DNA of 64,000 nt, from NCBI RefSeq assembly GCF_022458985.1, contig NC_061779.1, forward strand, positions 18,397,001 to 18,461,000. Direction: 5' to 3'. Numbering within the stretch: the stretch's first letter is position 1; each line of letters starts with the position of its first letter. This stretch comes from Mugil cephalus. Its lineage: Eukaryota; Chordata; Actinopteri; Mugiliformes; Mugilidae. Position numbers and translations under genes: made by a program. This document shows positions 37,508 to 50,288 of this stretch, piece by piece. A model generated the notes under the pieces. It saw nothing but the letters and a program-made list of their open reading frames with translations, was not told the DNA's origin and did not search any database.

Positions 37508-38031
37508 GTAAGGAGGTATTTTTTTTTTTTTTAATATCTTGGTCATTTTGGGATGAGGTTGTTTCGTTCGTGCCTGGGGCTCTGTTTTATATATTTCTCC
37601 CGTGTTCATCTCGGTCCGAGCGGCTGCAATGCACGCAGCATTAAGCATTAGTCGGTTAGTTTACCCATCCTTTCATGTTAGCTAAAACGCTTTCTAGCAG
37701 CATCCACTAAACAGTCAGCATACACAATTAGCCATCCTTGCCTGTTGTTTTGTGTCTGGCCTGGGAAGAAATGGTTAGTCAGTGTAATGGCTTTAGATAA
37801 CCGCCTTCAGCACGTCACATTTTTAAACATAACCTCTAACCTTTTGGTGGCCCTGCCTCCATAGAGTCCCTGCTCCTGATCTCAGATCACAGTTCACCTG
37901 GGAATAAGGCAGGCTGTACACTGTATGCTGGAGGTTCGTGGCATTTGCTCAAATTCATGTATGTATTTCCACTTTTGCTGTCACTAAATACATGATTAAA
38001 TGTGTGCAGATTTCTGCTGCTAGCCCTCCGG

Positions 38032-39228
38032 ATGTCCAAGTACAAACTCTTTCTGCTGAGGCATGGAGAGGGGGCCTGGAACAAAGAGAACCGTTTCTGC
38101 AGCTGGGTCGACCAGAAGCTCAGCGAAGATGGCGTGAAGGAGGCCCAGGACTGCGGCCGGCTCCTGAAGGAGCAAGGCTACAAGTTTGACTTGGTGTTCA
38201 CCTCCATACTCAGCCGCTCCATCCAGACCGCATGGCTGGTGCTGGAGGCCATGGGTCAGGAGTGGGTCCCTGTTGTCAAGTCATGGAGGCTCAACGAACG
38301 GCACTATGGTTCCCTGATTGGACTCAACCGGGCAGAGATGGCTTTACAGCACGGAGAGGAAAAGGTGAAATTGTGGAGAAGGAGCTATGACATCACTCCA
38401 CCCCCGATCGAAGAATCCCACCCGTACTTCCTGGAAATCTACAGTGACCGCAGATATGCGACTTGTGACATACCAAAGGAGAGTCTTCCCCGAGCTGAGA
38501 GTCTGAAGGAGGTGCTGGACAGGCTGTTGCCTTACTGGGACAGCACTGTTGTCCCAGAGATAAAGAAAGGCAGGACTGTGCTTATTTCTGCTCATGGAAA
38601 CAGCTGCAGGGCCCTGCTGAAACACCTGGAAGGTATGCTACAGAACAGCACTATTGTAAACAGTGCTCTCAGAGCTTTTGTGTTCGTGGGGTGAATACAT
38701 TCAGTAGAAATCAGCTTCTGCTTTTGAACACTGCTGGCTTCCGTTTCTCGTCGTTGTATTAGGAAGGACTATTTCAGTTCCTGAAATGGAAGGTTGAACT
38801 TGTGTAAAAAGGCCAGTGAGTTTATGTTACATGGCCGTGGCAATGAAACCCGCGCTGACCTTTTAACACACTTGTCCAGAGGGCTCCATGTGCCACGGGC
38901 CACTCAAAACTTAACACATTTACTGCTACTATAGATTAGACTCTTATCTTGCACATACTAGAACAATCTGCCATTACTGCATTCCTGAATCTATTGTCAT
39001 TACATTGCTCTTATGCAATTGAATTTAACTCTGCAATTTTTTTTTCCCACAGGTATATCAGATAATGATATCGCCAACGTGACTTTGCCTACAGGCGTGC
39101 CTGTGCTGCTGGAGCTCGATGAAAACCTCAAGCCTGTGAAACCTCGAAAGCTGTTGGGAGACCAGGCAAAGATTGAGGCAGCCATTAAAAAGGTGGAGGA
39201 CCAGGGAAAAGCTAAGCCGTCAACTTGA
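38032..39228 (+). CDS. bpgm: Bisphosphoglycerate mutase
   Basis: Cytosolic enzyme of the Rapoport-Luebering shunt; it makes 2,3-bisphosphoglycerate, the modulator of haemoglobin oxygen affinity, and has minor mutase and phosphatase activity. Two coding exons, 38032-38632 and 39053-39228, total 777 nt (258 aa; human 259). Starts [20 protein letters not shown] with the phosphohistidine His11 in RHGE. It also has [39 protein letters not shown] and the second catalytic His in [17 protein letters not shown]. The Gly after RH in RHGEGAWN marks BPGM rather than PGAM1/2 (which have RHGESxWN). The start is set by homology. Followed by cald1 on the same strand. Confidence 0.97.
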
Positions 39229-40540
39229 ATGCACTGAAAAAGACTGGACGACTTAGCAGACAGTAGCCCTGTTCTCGTTGCCTGTGTGCACTTTTTATGA
39301 GATAGGGTGGAAGCCAAACCTTTTAACAGGCTCGAATAAGTCATTAAATAACACCAGACAATAACAATAACAGAAGGTTAGATTTAAGGGATGGATCTAA
39401 GTCTTACAGGGAAGTTACTTTAATGTGTCATTGTAGGCCTGACTTGGGATGTGTGTGGTGCAGGTCAGATTGGTTCCTCTGGGCCAGGATAAAGTTATTG
39501 GATAAATCAGCACTGTTTTGTCGTACCTGTTTTGTCTACGCAATGAGGAAGCATTTGTTCTATATCTGTCCCTATTGTGTGCTTGTATGGTGACTCTAAA
39601 GTGGTTATTAATTTATTTACCTACTTAGATACAGGTTTAATCGTGTAAGGAAGCTGAGACATATGTTTCTGTTACATTTCGCTTTTTTTTGCATTTTATA
39701 CACGTGCCTTTGGTATTAATTCAGCTACTTTTAAAGAGCTCAGTATCAAACTGTTGTTTTATTTAACAATGCAGGCACTCAGTCGACAAGTCTAACCTCA
39801 TAAAAAATGATAGCCAGGCTGTTCCCTCTTGAATGGGGTCATTATGAGCCACAGAAATGCTGCAAATACGAGTTAGTCATGTTTTAAAAGGACCACTCAG
39901 TAAGAAGGGAAGGGCAGCTGAATCTGTTTATCTGCTTGGCTTACACAGTGCATTAACACAGAAAAAAGAATAAGTTGAATTAAAAACACTGGATACGTTG
40001 GTAAAATAACTGCTTCATGCTTTGCACTTTTTAGAGGGTATCCATAGGGAATTATGAAAAATATAACACCCTTGTTAATTAACTGCAACAACTGTGAATG
40101 GTAGATATCGATATTTTATACAAATAGCATTTAATTGTCGAATACAAGCACGATTTTGTTGTTCAGTTTTAGATCTAATTTATTGTCGCACATGTGACAT
40201 TTGTTGTTGTTTATTTAATGTTAATAACATGGGGAAAGTGTTACAGACTGTGCGCACATTATTTTGTATGGCACCTTATTTGTAAGTGTATGTTTTTACT
40301 TTTTGTGGCTACTTTGTTGTATTGTGTCTCTGGTGTGTACATTGTTTGTGCCCCCCGTTTTGTCTGTTTTGTCACAGTACTTCTGTACACTGGTCAACAG
40401 GAGTGAGCTGGAGTAGTAACAGCTGTTACTAAAGGGTAGAAAGCACTGATAGGTTTGAAGTTTTGTAATGTAATGTTTTTCCTGTTGTTCTCACCATAAC
40501 ATTTGAGAGTTTGTATTATCAAAATAAATGCAAATTCAAA
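39229..40540 (+). other. bpgm: bpgm 3' UTR
   Basis: AT-rich sequence without coding potential after the stop. The first clear poly(A) hexamer is AATAAA near 40523 (AAAATAAATGCAAATTC), suggesting a 3' UTR of about 1.3 kb. Confidence 0.55.
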
Positions 40541-41299
40541 GTGTCCTACAGATTATTATTTCTGCCTTACAGTTCATTTTAACCTGTTTTATCCGATAGT
40601 TCATCACATGACAACGGGAGTAGCGACGCAGACGTCACGGTGTAATTAACTTAAACTGTAAATTTTGTGATGGAGCAATAGAAACATATTAGAAAACAAA
40701 CAATCGTCCTGGTTTGGGAAGTGCAGACATTCTTGCAATTTGCATTCTGGTCACAGTGAGCCCACTGGAAACAATTAATGGCTGAGTCTGTTTAGCTACC
40801 ACAGATGGATCCAGAGGAGTGGCTCCTTTCGTTTCTCAACCGTTTCTGTTATTTGGCCAAACCAGCGAGGCTGAGTCAAGTAGAAACCCTCCAACTGAGT
40901 GGAAATGCTCTTAAATGGTCTCAGTGATAAACATGAAGATTCCTATCTGTGTGCCAGCTGTGGCAACTTGATCAATTACAGAAAATGTAATACAAACAGC
41001 AATCAAGGGGTACAAGGTCATGGTCGTAGTCAAGTATTAGAGAAACCACCCTGAATTTAGCTCGCAATCTCATAGAGATTACCATTTTTGTTAACTGCCT
41101 CCTTTAAAGTGCATGTTGTAACCGGACGTCAACCTACTGATATCACTAACAGTTAAAGTTAAATAAATAAATTAATTGTGTATAGGAGGAAAAAGCTACA
41201 TAACAACTTGAATACATCCCTGAAGTTAAATTACGCAGGCCCTGTGTGAAAATCACTGAGCTACAGCTTGAGCAGGCGGAGCCGCAGGCTCCATGCCGT

Positions 41300-41370
41300 C
41301 CTTATAAGCCTCCGGCTGCTCTTCATCTGCTGACTTCTAGCAGGAACAGCCACTCTGGTCTGCAGGCCTG
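41300..41370 (+). promoter_or_regulatory. cald1: Candidate upstream promoter and first exon of cald1
   Basis: CCTTATAAGC (41300-41309) differs by one base from a CArG box, CC(A/T)6GG, and could also serve as a TATA box. It is followed by about 60 bp ending in the good donor GGCCTG|gtgagt (41370). Position, strand and donor fit a non-coding first exon of cald1 about 8.9 kb ahead of its ATG exon. Linkage to cald1 is inference. Confidence 0.4.
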
Positions 41371-44300
41371 GTGAGTTTGACAATTATAATGTGTGATGAA
41401 GTGCTACAACTTAGCCAGTGCAGATTGAAGGGGATAGCCGTTTCTTGTAAATGAGGGATTAGTAATCAGAGTTCACCTGTTCTCAGGCGCTAATGACTTC
41501 TGTATTGTGTTCCCATACATCATCTGGTGCGATGTCAAGGCAGGTGTGGAGCTCACTGAATAGACCAGCCGGTTTAGGTCGAGAAACTCTATGGGGAACA
41601 AATGCTTTAAATGGCTGACTATTCATAACATTTATTTTTTGACAGAAATTAGGTCAGATGTATTGATAATTTACTCCTCTGCTTCTTGGGACAAGAATGT
41701 GATTAAATCTCCATGCACCTGGCTAAAAGTAGACATTACATGTTTGAAACTATGATAACAATAATAATGCATTGGTTTTATATTGTGCTTTTCCATTTTT
41801 TAGATGCTCAAAGTGCTTACTTTAGAAGTGAATCATTCAGAAATTTACCACCACAATAGATGTAAGAGAAGTGTTGCGTTTCTGTCAAGACATCAGAGAT
41901 GCCATGAAATGGGTAGATGATGTCAAAAATATAATTCACAGGTTACCTTAGCTGCTAATACGTATAGCCAGCATTTTCTTTTGATGGTTTTCATACTATA
42001 AGGGAAATTTGACTGAATTGTGCATGAAATTAATGACTGAAAGTGGATAAATTGTTGCTGAACTTAATGTTATGTAATAAGATCATTAAAATAACAGGTT
42101 GCACCAGTGTTCAGATACCATGAGCTGCATCAAGACTGCACACCTAACATTAAGAAGGTGGGGCCTCCACAGGTCTGACAGGGAGTAACAGAGAACAGCT
42201 GAATGCCTGGATGCCCCTACGTGAAGTATTTGTAAACCAAAACATGTGCTTTTTGGTTGCACAGTGCGCTCAATCCCTCGAATCTGTTTCGACTTCTGCC
42301 CCGTCCAACACAGAAGTCAAAACTTTCATTTGTTTTTAGTCTCACCCACTCATACATTGAGCAGATGTCTGGCTGTGGACGCGATGTTTGCTGTGCTGCA
42401 CATGCCAAGTCAGACTCTTATTCCTTAGATGGTGGTGAAGATAAAAGCTTCAACCACATGGGGTTGCAGTGTGTGCTCTTACGAGTGGAAATGTGTTTAG
42501 ATTCCCGGAGGATCCTGTCTCCCCTCCCTTGATTGCTGAAATCAGGGTGGCTTTGTGTCATAAAAGTGAAAACAGCTGTGTATTTATGAAGTGTTACAGT
42601 TTTTTTTATAACACATTTGACCACATGATTGGCGAACACAGTCTCTGAACAATAACACAAAGAACAAGAGTTGTATTTAATGACATGTTTAGCTGTGGAT
42701 GACTTATGTTCCCTGTGTAAAAAAAAAAAGCTGCATCACATTAGCTGATCCAACCTCTGCCGTCTGCCTGGTGTCAGTGAAAAAGTAGAGAGCACAGACA
42801 GATGAGTTTTTAAACTGCACGGGGTTAAAAGTAGTAAAAAAGTTGTGAATCAAATCTGCCAAATGAGAAAGTGATACGTGAAGGGGGGAGGGGGAGTCTG
42901 CTGCTGATGTTTTTGTCTGCGGACAAATGTGTCTTTGTGCCTTAAATGTGGTGTGATTTGACAGAGGGGAAGGTTGTGAGAGTCTCTACTTGTGCAGGTG
43001 GGACTCTCTTAATGGTAGAGGAAATGGCTTTCCACATGGGCAAATTACAGGAGGGGGTCGAGGTGAGCGTTAGTGGCTCTGGCGTTAATGGAGTCAATTG
43101 TCAGCAATCGGCTTGCCTTACAGTAGATGAAGGAGAAATTTCATTCCTCACATCAGCGTTGCAATGGTTTAGAGGCAGGATTTATTTTAAACGCGCAACT
43201 CTTGCCATTTCAGTGCCGAAAGAGTCTAAATATTAAATCCTAAAATGCATTTTCAATAACAGTGACAAGCATCTTTCCAGTTGTAATTTTTTCCTCCCAG
43301 CAGGATTGTGGGAAGCTGTTTCACAGTGATCACAATGGAAATAAAGTTATTCTTGGGTTGCCACTTTGTGTAGTGCAGGTATTCCCTAAAGTAAACTTTC
43401 CCCTCTGTCCGTGGCTTTGCACCTCGCCAAGCTGGGACGCTACAACTAATGCTGCCTGTGTACTTCCTTAAAAGGAGGCCGACTACACCATCTGAGCTGA
43501 TGGGACGCGGACCGGGGAGCACGTAGCTGCATCTATTTCCATTAAGTCCCCAGCTGAGGGAGGAAATGTAGCTTGGCTTTGTATTCGAATTAGCCGGGCA
43601 GATTTCTGGTTGCCGTCTATGATCAACCAGGCTCTGAGGTGTTTTATCGGCCGGCAAACATCAATTTCCACATGTGAGCTGGTTATGGCGTTGCGTCCTC
43701 TCTCTTGTTAAAACAAAGTACTGAGTGGAGAGCTGAATGGTGCCAGGGACTTTATACAGAGAGGATGAGACACTTTACTTCTCCAGCCGATGGTTATCGG
43801 CCCCAAAACAACACGCACTCCTTTTCGACCTGACTGCACACAAACATTTCAGTAAGCAACAGAAAAGGTCACTGCCACAGCATATTGTGACTTGTAAACT
43901 GGGTGGAATTTGTGTCCTGGTCGTGGAGTTTTTCATGTGTGACCATGTTTGGACATGAGGAGTAAGCAGCTGTGGCTTCTTGATTGATTGCAAGCGCCTC
44001 TCTGGCATCTGTTTATCTATAAGTGCGTTGAAGCTCTTTCTTTATCCTTTAACGAGAACCTTGACTGATTATGGTCCTAGGAACTACATACTCTATATGT
44101 TTTGCATATTTAACTGACGTTGCTATTGGTGCAGGATCTCTTTTAATCCCTCAGAATGCAATATTAACAACAAGCCAGTCTTTTGAACTTTAGATGAAGC
44201 AGATATTCACGTGCAGGACTTAGCACGGCCCTGATGCTGTCAGAAGGCTGCTTACTGTTGTACAGTATTTATAACCGATAGTTATATTCCAACAGCAACA

Positions 44301-45212
44301 ACTTGATTGCTGTGTTTACTGTAATTTGTCTTGGTAATGATCATAAAGAAGCGCAAACCATGCGAAAACCGCTTCTATTTGTTGCACCCACATGTTGTAC
44401 AGTATTTATTACTACTAATATCCAGCTGTCAGCATGTCTTCTATGATCATTTCCTGACTAAAGATGTGAGGTCTGCCAAGGCTCGCCAAACCAAATGTTA
44501 ATCATGCATTAGAAACACTCTTGAACAGAACAGAACGCCTTTCTCTGCCTCCTTTTGATGTCTGATTAATACATTTGCCGACACTGTGTTAAGGCACTAT
44601 CATCAAGCCAGTAATTACAAAGCCAGACAATACACAAATAACACATGGTGCGTACACAAAGCTGGGATGAATAGGGACACAAAGCGGATGTTATGTATGT
44701 TATTATAGGGCTTAAACTGAAAACTTTTAACTTTTACATTGCTTACTAAGCACTAATGTCTTATAAGACTTATAACATCCAGTGGACCACTTGATGGGTT
44801 CTCAGGCGAGTTCTAGTTGGCTTTTGAAGCAAATGTTTCAAATGTGAGCATTTTAACTGCTTTTGATTTCTTAAATTTATGTTTGCTCAGGACTTTATCC
44901 ATTAATCAGACTCAACTTGAAGCATATTAAACCTCAGTATAATAAAAGGCATTCTTCATCAATCCATGCCTTCACTGCTCCACAAACACTGTGCTGCCTG
45001 CATTGGAACTGCATCAATATATTCAGTCATTTCTGTCACAAGCAGACTCCTATAACCTTATTTTACCTTCCCGAATTCTTTTATTCTACGGTACTTTTCA
45101 CATGTGAGCATTTTAGTGAACATTTTATTTTTGATTCTGAAAGTGCAACAAGTGCGATAGCCTTTGCGGAAGAGACTTTGCATGTCTATTCAAGAGCTTG
45201 TGGCAACTATTG

Positions 45213-45484
45213 CAAAAAAAAAAAAAAAAAAAAAAGTTCTCTCTGTGGCTTTTCTCTTCCGTTTTCGGTACTTCCGTTTCCTCCCACCTCCAAAGACATG
45301 CTCGTTGGCCTAATTGGTGATTCTAAATTTGGTGACTCTAAATTGGCCCTAGGTGTGAGTGTGAGAGCGAATGTTTTTTTGTCTATGTGTTAGGCTCCAG
45401 CAAAGACCCAAAGTGAGGATAAGTGTTAGTAGAAGATGAGATGAGATGAGATGAGATGAGATGAGATGAGATGAGATGAGATGA
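45213..45484. mobile_element. Fish repeat tail with A22 tract and (AGATG)10 microsatellite
   Basis: TTTCCTCCCACCTCCAAAGACATG, CTAATTGGTGA, GGTGACTCTAAATTGGCC and GGCTCCAGC follow the order of a widespread fish interspersed repeat, with the usual middle part missing. It starts after a 22-nt A run (45214-45235) and ends in about ten AGATG units (45434-45483). Confidence 0.55.
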
Positions 45485-45589
45485 TAATAAATTAAGTGAT
45501 TAACAGATTACCAGAAATGATTACCACGGACTTCCATTTCTTCTTTGACGATTTTCGCGCATTTGTGGAAGGCGTGGTTAGGGCCTCCT

Positions 45590-45790
45590 GTTTCACCTAG
45601 CAACGACAACTACTATTTTCTTATTGGCTGATTGGCCGCTGATATTTTCTGATTGGTCGCTCATTGAAGCAGAGCAGCCTGCCTCCGCCTCATCTATTCA
45701 TAGATTACTAATCTCTTTTAAAGTCTGTGTGCGGCGAGTTTTATCATTTTTCGGCGTGATAAATGTGTGGCGTGTGAACTTATGGTAACC
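45590..45790. promoter_or_regulatory. Cluster of three inverted CCAAT boxes
   Basis: CTTATTGGCTGATTGGCC and TTTTCTGATTGGTCGC place three ATTGG motifs within about 40 bp. The TTTCTGATTGG unit is also used twice in the bpgm promoter. No exon or donor was identified nearby. It could be an orphan or cald1-internal promoter, or the end of an unrecognised repeat. Confidence 0.3.
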
Positions 45791-47009
45791 TATGGTATGG
45801 TGGGTTAGAAAGAGACATATTTTTTGGACATATTTTGTCTAGCCAGAGAAGACTTCCAGACTTTATGCTAAGCTAATTGCTTCCTCTTTTATTATCGACA
45901 CATACAATTGTGGCATTTTCTCACTGAACTCAGACAAAGACAGTAATTAATCATGTTTCCCAAAATGTTACAGTATATTGCTTATTTCATTTAGATTTTT
46001 AAAAGAGTGCAAGAAGGGCTATTGCTTGCATGTTTCATATTCATGCTAGCTGCATGTCAGTAACTTCCCTGGTTGCAGTATGTACTTCAGACCATTGCTT
46101 CAGACCAGCAGAAAGACAGTCAGTGCTGCTATCTTCATGTTGATTGTTGAAGACTTTAGTAATTTATGAGCTTTATCTGTTGAATGTGTAGTTTAATGCT
46201 GCGTGAACATGGAGAAATACATAGGCTATATAGAGAAAGATGTCCTGCAGATCATGAAATAAAATCAGTTGTTAATAACTCTATGTGCTCTAATGTAGTT
46301 TAAGACTTTAACTTTACCCCTTACCCCACAAAATTAAAATGTCATGATGATCAATGCTCCCATCACCTGTCTAGTAATTGAGTGGACAGTTGTTATGGGT
46401 TCATGTTGGTACCTGTACTCGGGGTGTGAGCATATACATGTGTCCACAAAGCAGGCAAAAAACAGAAAACAATCATCTCTCGCTTCTGGGAACTTTTCTA
46501 ACTTTAGAAATGCAGACATTTGCCAGCTTTACTGGACTCTGGCCAGTTCAAACAGGGCTGGATCGCCACTTGGACATATCAGTCTTTGTCTGGTGCTCCG
46601 TGGACTCCATAATGTTATAGCTCCTGGCTCAGAAACACAGACCAGCCTTTGTCACCCCTACACCTTAAGTGGTCCCAAGCCAGGAATGATGGATAGCAGC
46701 TTGTCTCGTTTCACTGTAACAGGAGTTAAGTCAGTGAAGCTGTAATGACTCCTTGAAAGTAGAACTTAATTTTAAATGTAATTATTTTATAAAATGTCAA
46801 AACAGTTTGAAACTAAACACTAGATATTGGGAGAGAATAGAAAAGAAAATAACTGTTGTAATTCTTCCAGAGTTGTATCAATGACTTCACTGTCAGGTAA
46901 CAGTCGGACGGTGGTTTGGTCCATCCTCTGATCTGTCTCTTACTCTTCAAGCTTAGATTTCTGGGATGTATTTTCATACACACAGCATAACTGGCATAAC
47001 ATAGCATCA

Positions 47010-47090
47010 TGGTATCGTATCGAAATCATATCAAAATTTTATCGAAATCGTATCGTATCGTATCGTATTGTATTGAAACGTATCATATTA
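47010..47090. repeat. Degenerate TATCG/GTATC pentamer repeat
   Basis: About 80 bp of ATCGAAATCGTATCGTATCG-type sequence in the presumed cald1 first intron; imperfect tandem pentamers. Confidence 0.85.
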
Positions 47091-49981
47091 AATTAAAACA
47101 GTTAACTTTAATGTTAATGGAGTAACACCTGCTAATAACTGCAGTTACTTGTGTTACTAGTACGTCCCCTCATTTATCATTGAATGTGATAAATGGTGTT
47201 GTTTATATTTTATCAAAGACCTCTGACACCTATTGTTTTAAGAATTATTTAATGATAACTTCAGGACATGTTTCTGGACCATCATTATTGTTTATACTGA
47301 ACATTAGCTAACCACCACTCCAAACCTAAAAAAATGTTTGGTCTAGAAGTTACGTTGCAATCGGTCACTTTCCAGTTTTCCATAGCAGCAAAGTGTAAAG
47401 GAGCGTCATCCTTTTCCTGGGAAGCTCTCAGCTTTCGTGTTAGAGATGTAGGCTACTTTTGGCACATTCTGTTTGTAAATTGTAGTGACTTTATATGGTA
47501 TTCGTCATTGTGAAAACTAAACTCTTACATGCTCGTGTCCCATTATGATCCACGGTTCACTGTAGGTGGGCTCCTCTGAAGACCTGAAGATTCACAGATC
47601 AAGACATGATACCTGTGTGTATCGGCAGAGTTATACCTTTATACCCTAACATACCAATTAAACTGAAGAAAATACACACGGGTGTGTGATATAAACAGAA
47701 CAAAATGTGATGTCACCCAGACTCTCAGCATTCACTGGTATGTTGTTACGGAGATGACGGACATTTGATCAGTATCAGTTTCTGTCTTCATCAGTCTCAA
47801 ATGTCAAAGGAATGTGAATGAGTGTGTGTGTGCGTGTGTGTTGTGTGGGCCAGTCAGAGACCAATCTAAATTAAGACTGTGTTCCTTCACGTGTATTTAA
47901 TCAGCGTCATCCAACCACTAATCATTGATAAGTTGCTGTAAAGTGTTGAGTGCCTGATCTTTGATTTTTGAGTTTCCCGGACTGTGAATAACCAGCCTTG
48001 TACTTATCAGTAATTTGAAAAGAAAACATTTAAAGCATTACCATTTCTGGTTCTGAAATGTCTTGGCATTATAAAGCTTTGTTTTCCGACAGCTTAATGT
48101 TTGTGCTTTTTTTCAGTCTTGGTGTTCATATTACCAAGATACAGCTGACTTGCTCTTTGCCATGATAATTCAGTGTTAACAGTGGGTGGGGTCGGACATC
48201 TGGGGCCTTTTCTTTTTTCATAATGGGGAAATCTTAAAACATTTGAAACAACATGTAAAGATCACGCAGCTATCTTTGAAGAAGTGAACATCTTTACTTT
48301 TACAAAACTGGAGGTAAATGCGGATACATGATTAAAAAAAAATGTGAACCTTATATTACTCGCAATCCAAAATTGATATACTCCCAAAGTATAATCATTG
48401 CTCATACCCAGGAAACTCAGAGTGAAAAATGAATCGATTGGATATATTTGTATCAGCTTTAATGAGCAAAATTGCCAGACCTTTTTTTTTTTCTTCAGTG
48501 ATTCTCTTCCTCCTCTGAGTGGGGGCAGAGTCACTAACATTTCTGAAATCCCATTTCAGAGTTCCTCTCCACTCACACTGTAGCTCATTGTGTCTGTTGG
48601 CTGCAGTTACTGCCAGACTTTCTTTCAGACTTCAGGTGGTCGAAATGTGAGTGATGGCAGCTGCTCATTGTGCAGCTGGTGAGTGTTGCCTGTCAGAAGA
48701 AAAAGTTAATTTGATGAAAGCTTTTATTGGCAGCGGTTTGGAGTTGACTGTCGGTGCTAAAGATGTTAACACAATGTGAATCGGTTGTAAGGCTGATTCA
48801 TCATTTAAGTGACTGATTTTGTTTTAGACCAAAGAAAAATACCGTTGCATGTAACTTTACACCCCTTTCTTGTTGTGTATCTGCCTGAGGGAGTTTTGAA
48901 GTTACTGACTTGGCACTGTGTTTTTACTGTATTACATAAGAGACTCAGCTTTGGAAAATTACTTCCTACCATTAGAGGCCAAAATACAGATTTATTTTTA
49001 CTTTATTAGAAGCCTTGGGGTTCAATTGATTGCTATAAATGTATTTTGGATTGTAGATTATATATTTTGGCAAACTCATACCAGAATGATCATTTGATCT
49101 ATGCAGAAGCTAAATTTTGAATCTCTATCATGTCGATGCCGTGGAGGATTCAGGACATGAGGAAGTAATTCTTCCCCATGTCTGTATAACAAAGTACAGT
49201 AATTATCAGACAAACTCAGCTCAACAGACATTTCACTCTTGTTTTCTTTATTATTATTATTAGCTCACATGAATACAAATGATATGTGAGCAAACATTTT
49301 TGTATTACACTTATTATTGCTAATAAGTTGAATTTTGTTTTTGTAAAATGGTAAAATGGCTTGTTTTTTAGTTCAATACTCATCCAAAGTCCTGTCAGAC
49401 TGACCCCTGCAATGTCTCTTTCTTTAGTAAAGTTTGCATCTTAGGATCTTTGCTTGGAGCAAAGGCTGCACTCCCATGTCGCTTAATCGGTTAATTTCAT
49501 TTGGCTGACGACTGCGCATCAGCCCCATAAATAAAATGACCTAAAATTGAGCAGGAGGATGGAGAGACAAACAGAGGAGGAGATAAGCTTGGTAGGTCAG
49601 GCTGGTTTAAAAACTGACAAAAATAAAATCTGGCAAAAGCTTCAGTCAGTCAGACACACTAAAGTAAGCAGGATTATACAAACCGAGTTATAGAAGGTCT
49701 GAAGTCAGAGATCAGGGAGGGGAAAGTACGAAGGAGAGCAGGAGTCAGGCTGAGGAGGAGGAGGAGGAGGAGGGAGGCTGAGAGACAAAAAGAGGAGAGG
49801 CAGGCTTTGCCTTTTCTGGTAGTTAAAGTCGCTGAAAGAACAAGCAGGAATTCTTGGTGCTGCAGAAGGGCTGAGATATAAACCAGACTGTAGACGCTAA
49901 TGTATGACAGGAGGGGAGACACTGTTGCCCATGGACTAAACTTCAGCTGCTGCTAAGGTATTGTAAACCAACAGGCACTGC

Positions 49982-49984
<3 letters not shown>

Positions 49985-50021
<37 letters not shown>

Positions 50022-50043
50022 ATATATATATATATATATATAT
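49985..50043. repeat. T31 tract followed by (TA)n
   Basis: Thirty-one consecutive T and then an AT-dinucleotide run of about 20 bp. Such tracts are prone to length variation and sequencing error. Confidence 0.9.
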
Positions 50044-50288
50044 GTCATGATGTTGTCTTGGGTGGTCCCCTAAACTGTGATGTGCTTTGACATATTTTAC
50101 AGCTTATGAGTTGCTTTGTATTTATTTATTTATTTTTTTCCATGAGTGAGTGAGTGTTTGTAATAAAACTGACAAAGGCGTTGAGTTAGAGTTTGCTCTC
50201 AGACATAAGAAATAACAGTTCTGTAAACACTGCCTGACGCCGCACTTGCCTCTTTCAGTGAGAACGTGAGGAGAATCTTTTGGGCATC

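Larger units (their letters stand above)
40550..50258 (+). other. Long non-coding stretch: bpgm-cald1 spacer and presumed cald1 first intron
   Basis: No convincing coding exon in nearly 10 kb. Contents noted: candidate first exon at 41.3 kb, repeat fragment with A22 and (AGATG)n at 45.2-45.5 kb, CCAAT-box cluster at 45.6 kb, TATCG-type repeats at 47.0 kb, poly-T/(TA)n at 49.98 kb, and a purine-rich segment at 49.7-49.96 kb that ends at a possible donor (CTAAG|gtattg) and could be another first exon. Confidence 0.5.

Noticed and set aside
44917-45393. 158-codon plus-strand open frame
   Set aside because: Runs through a poly-A tract and a dispersed repeat; no recognisable domain or splice context.
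46344-46745. 133-codon plus-strand open frame
   Set aside because: No domain recognised and located in non-coding intron/spacer sequence.
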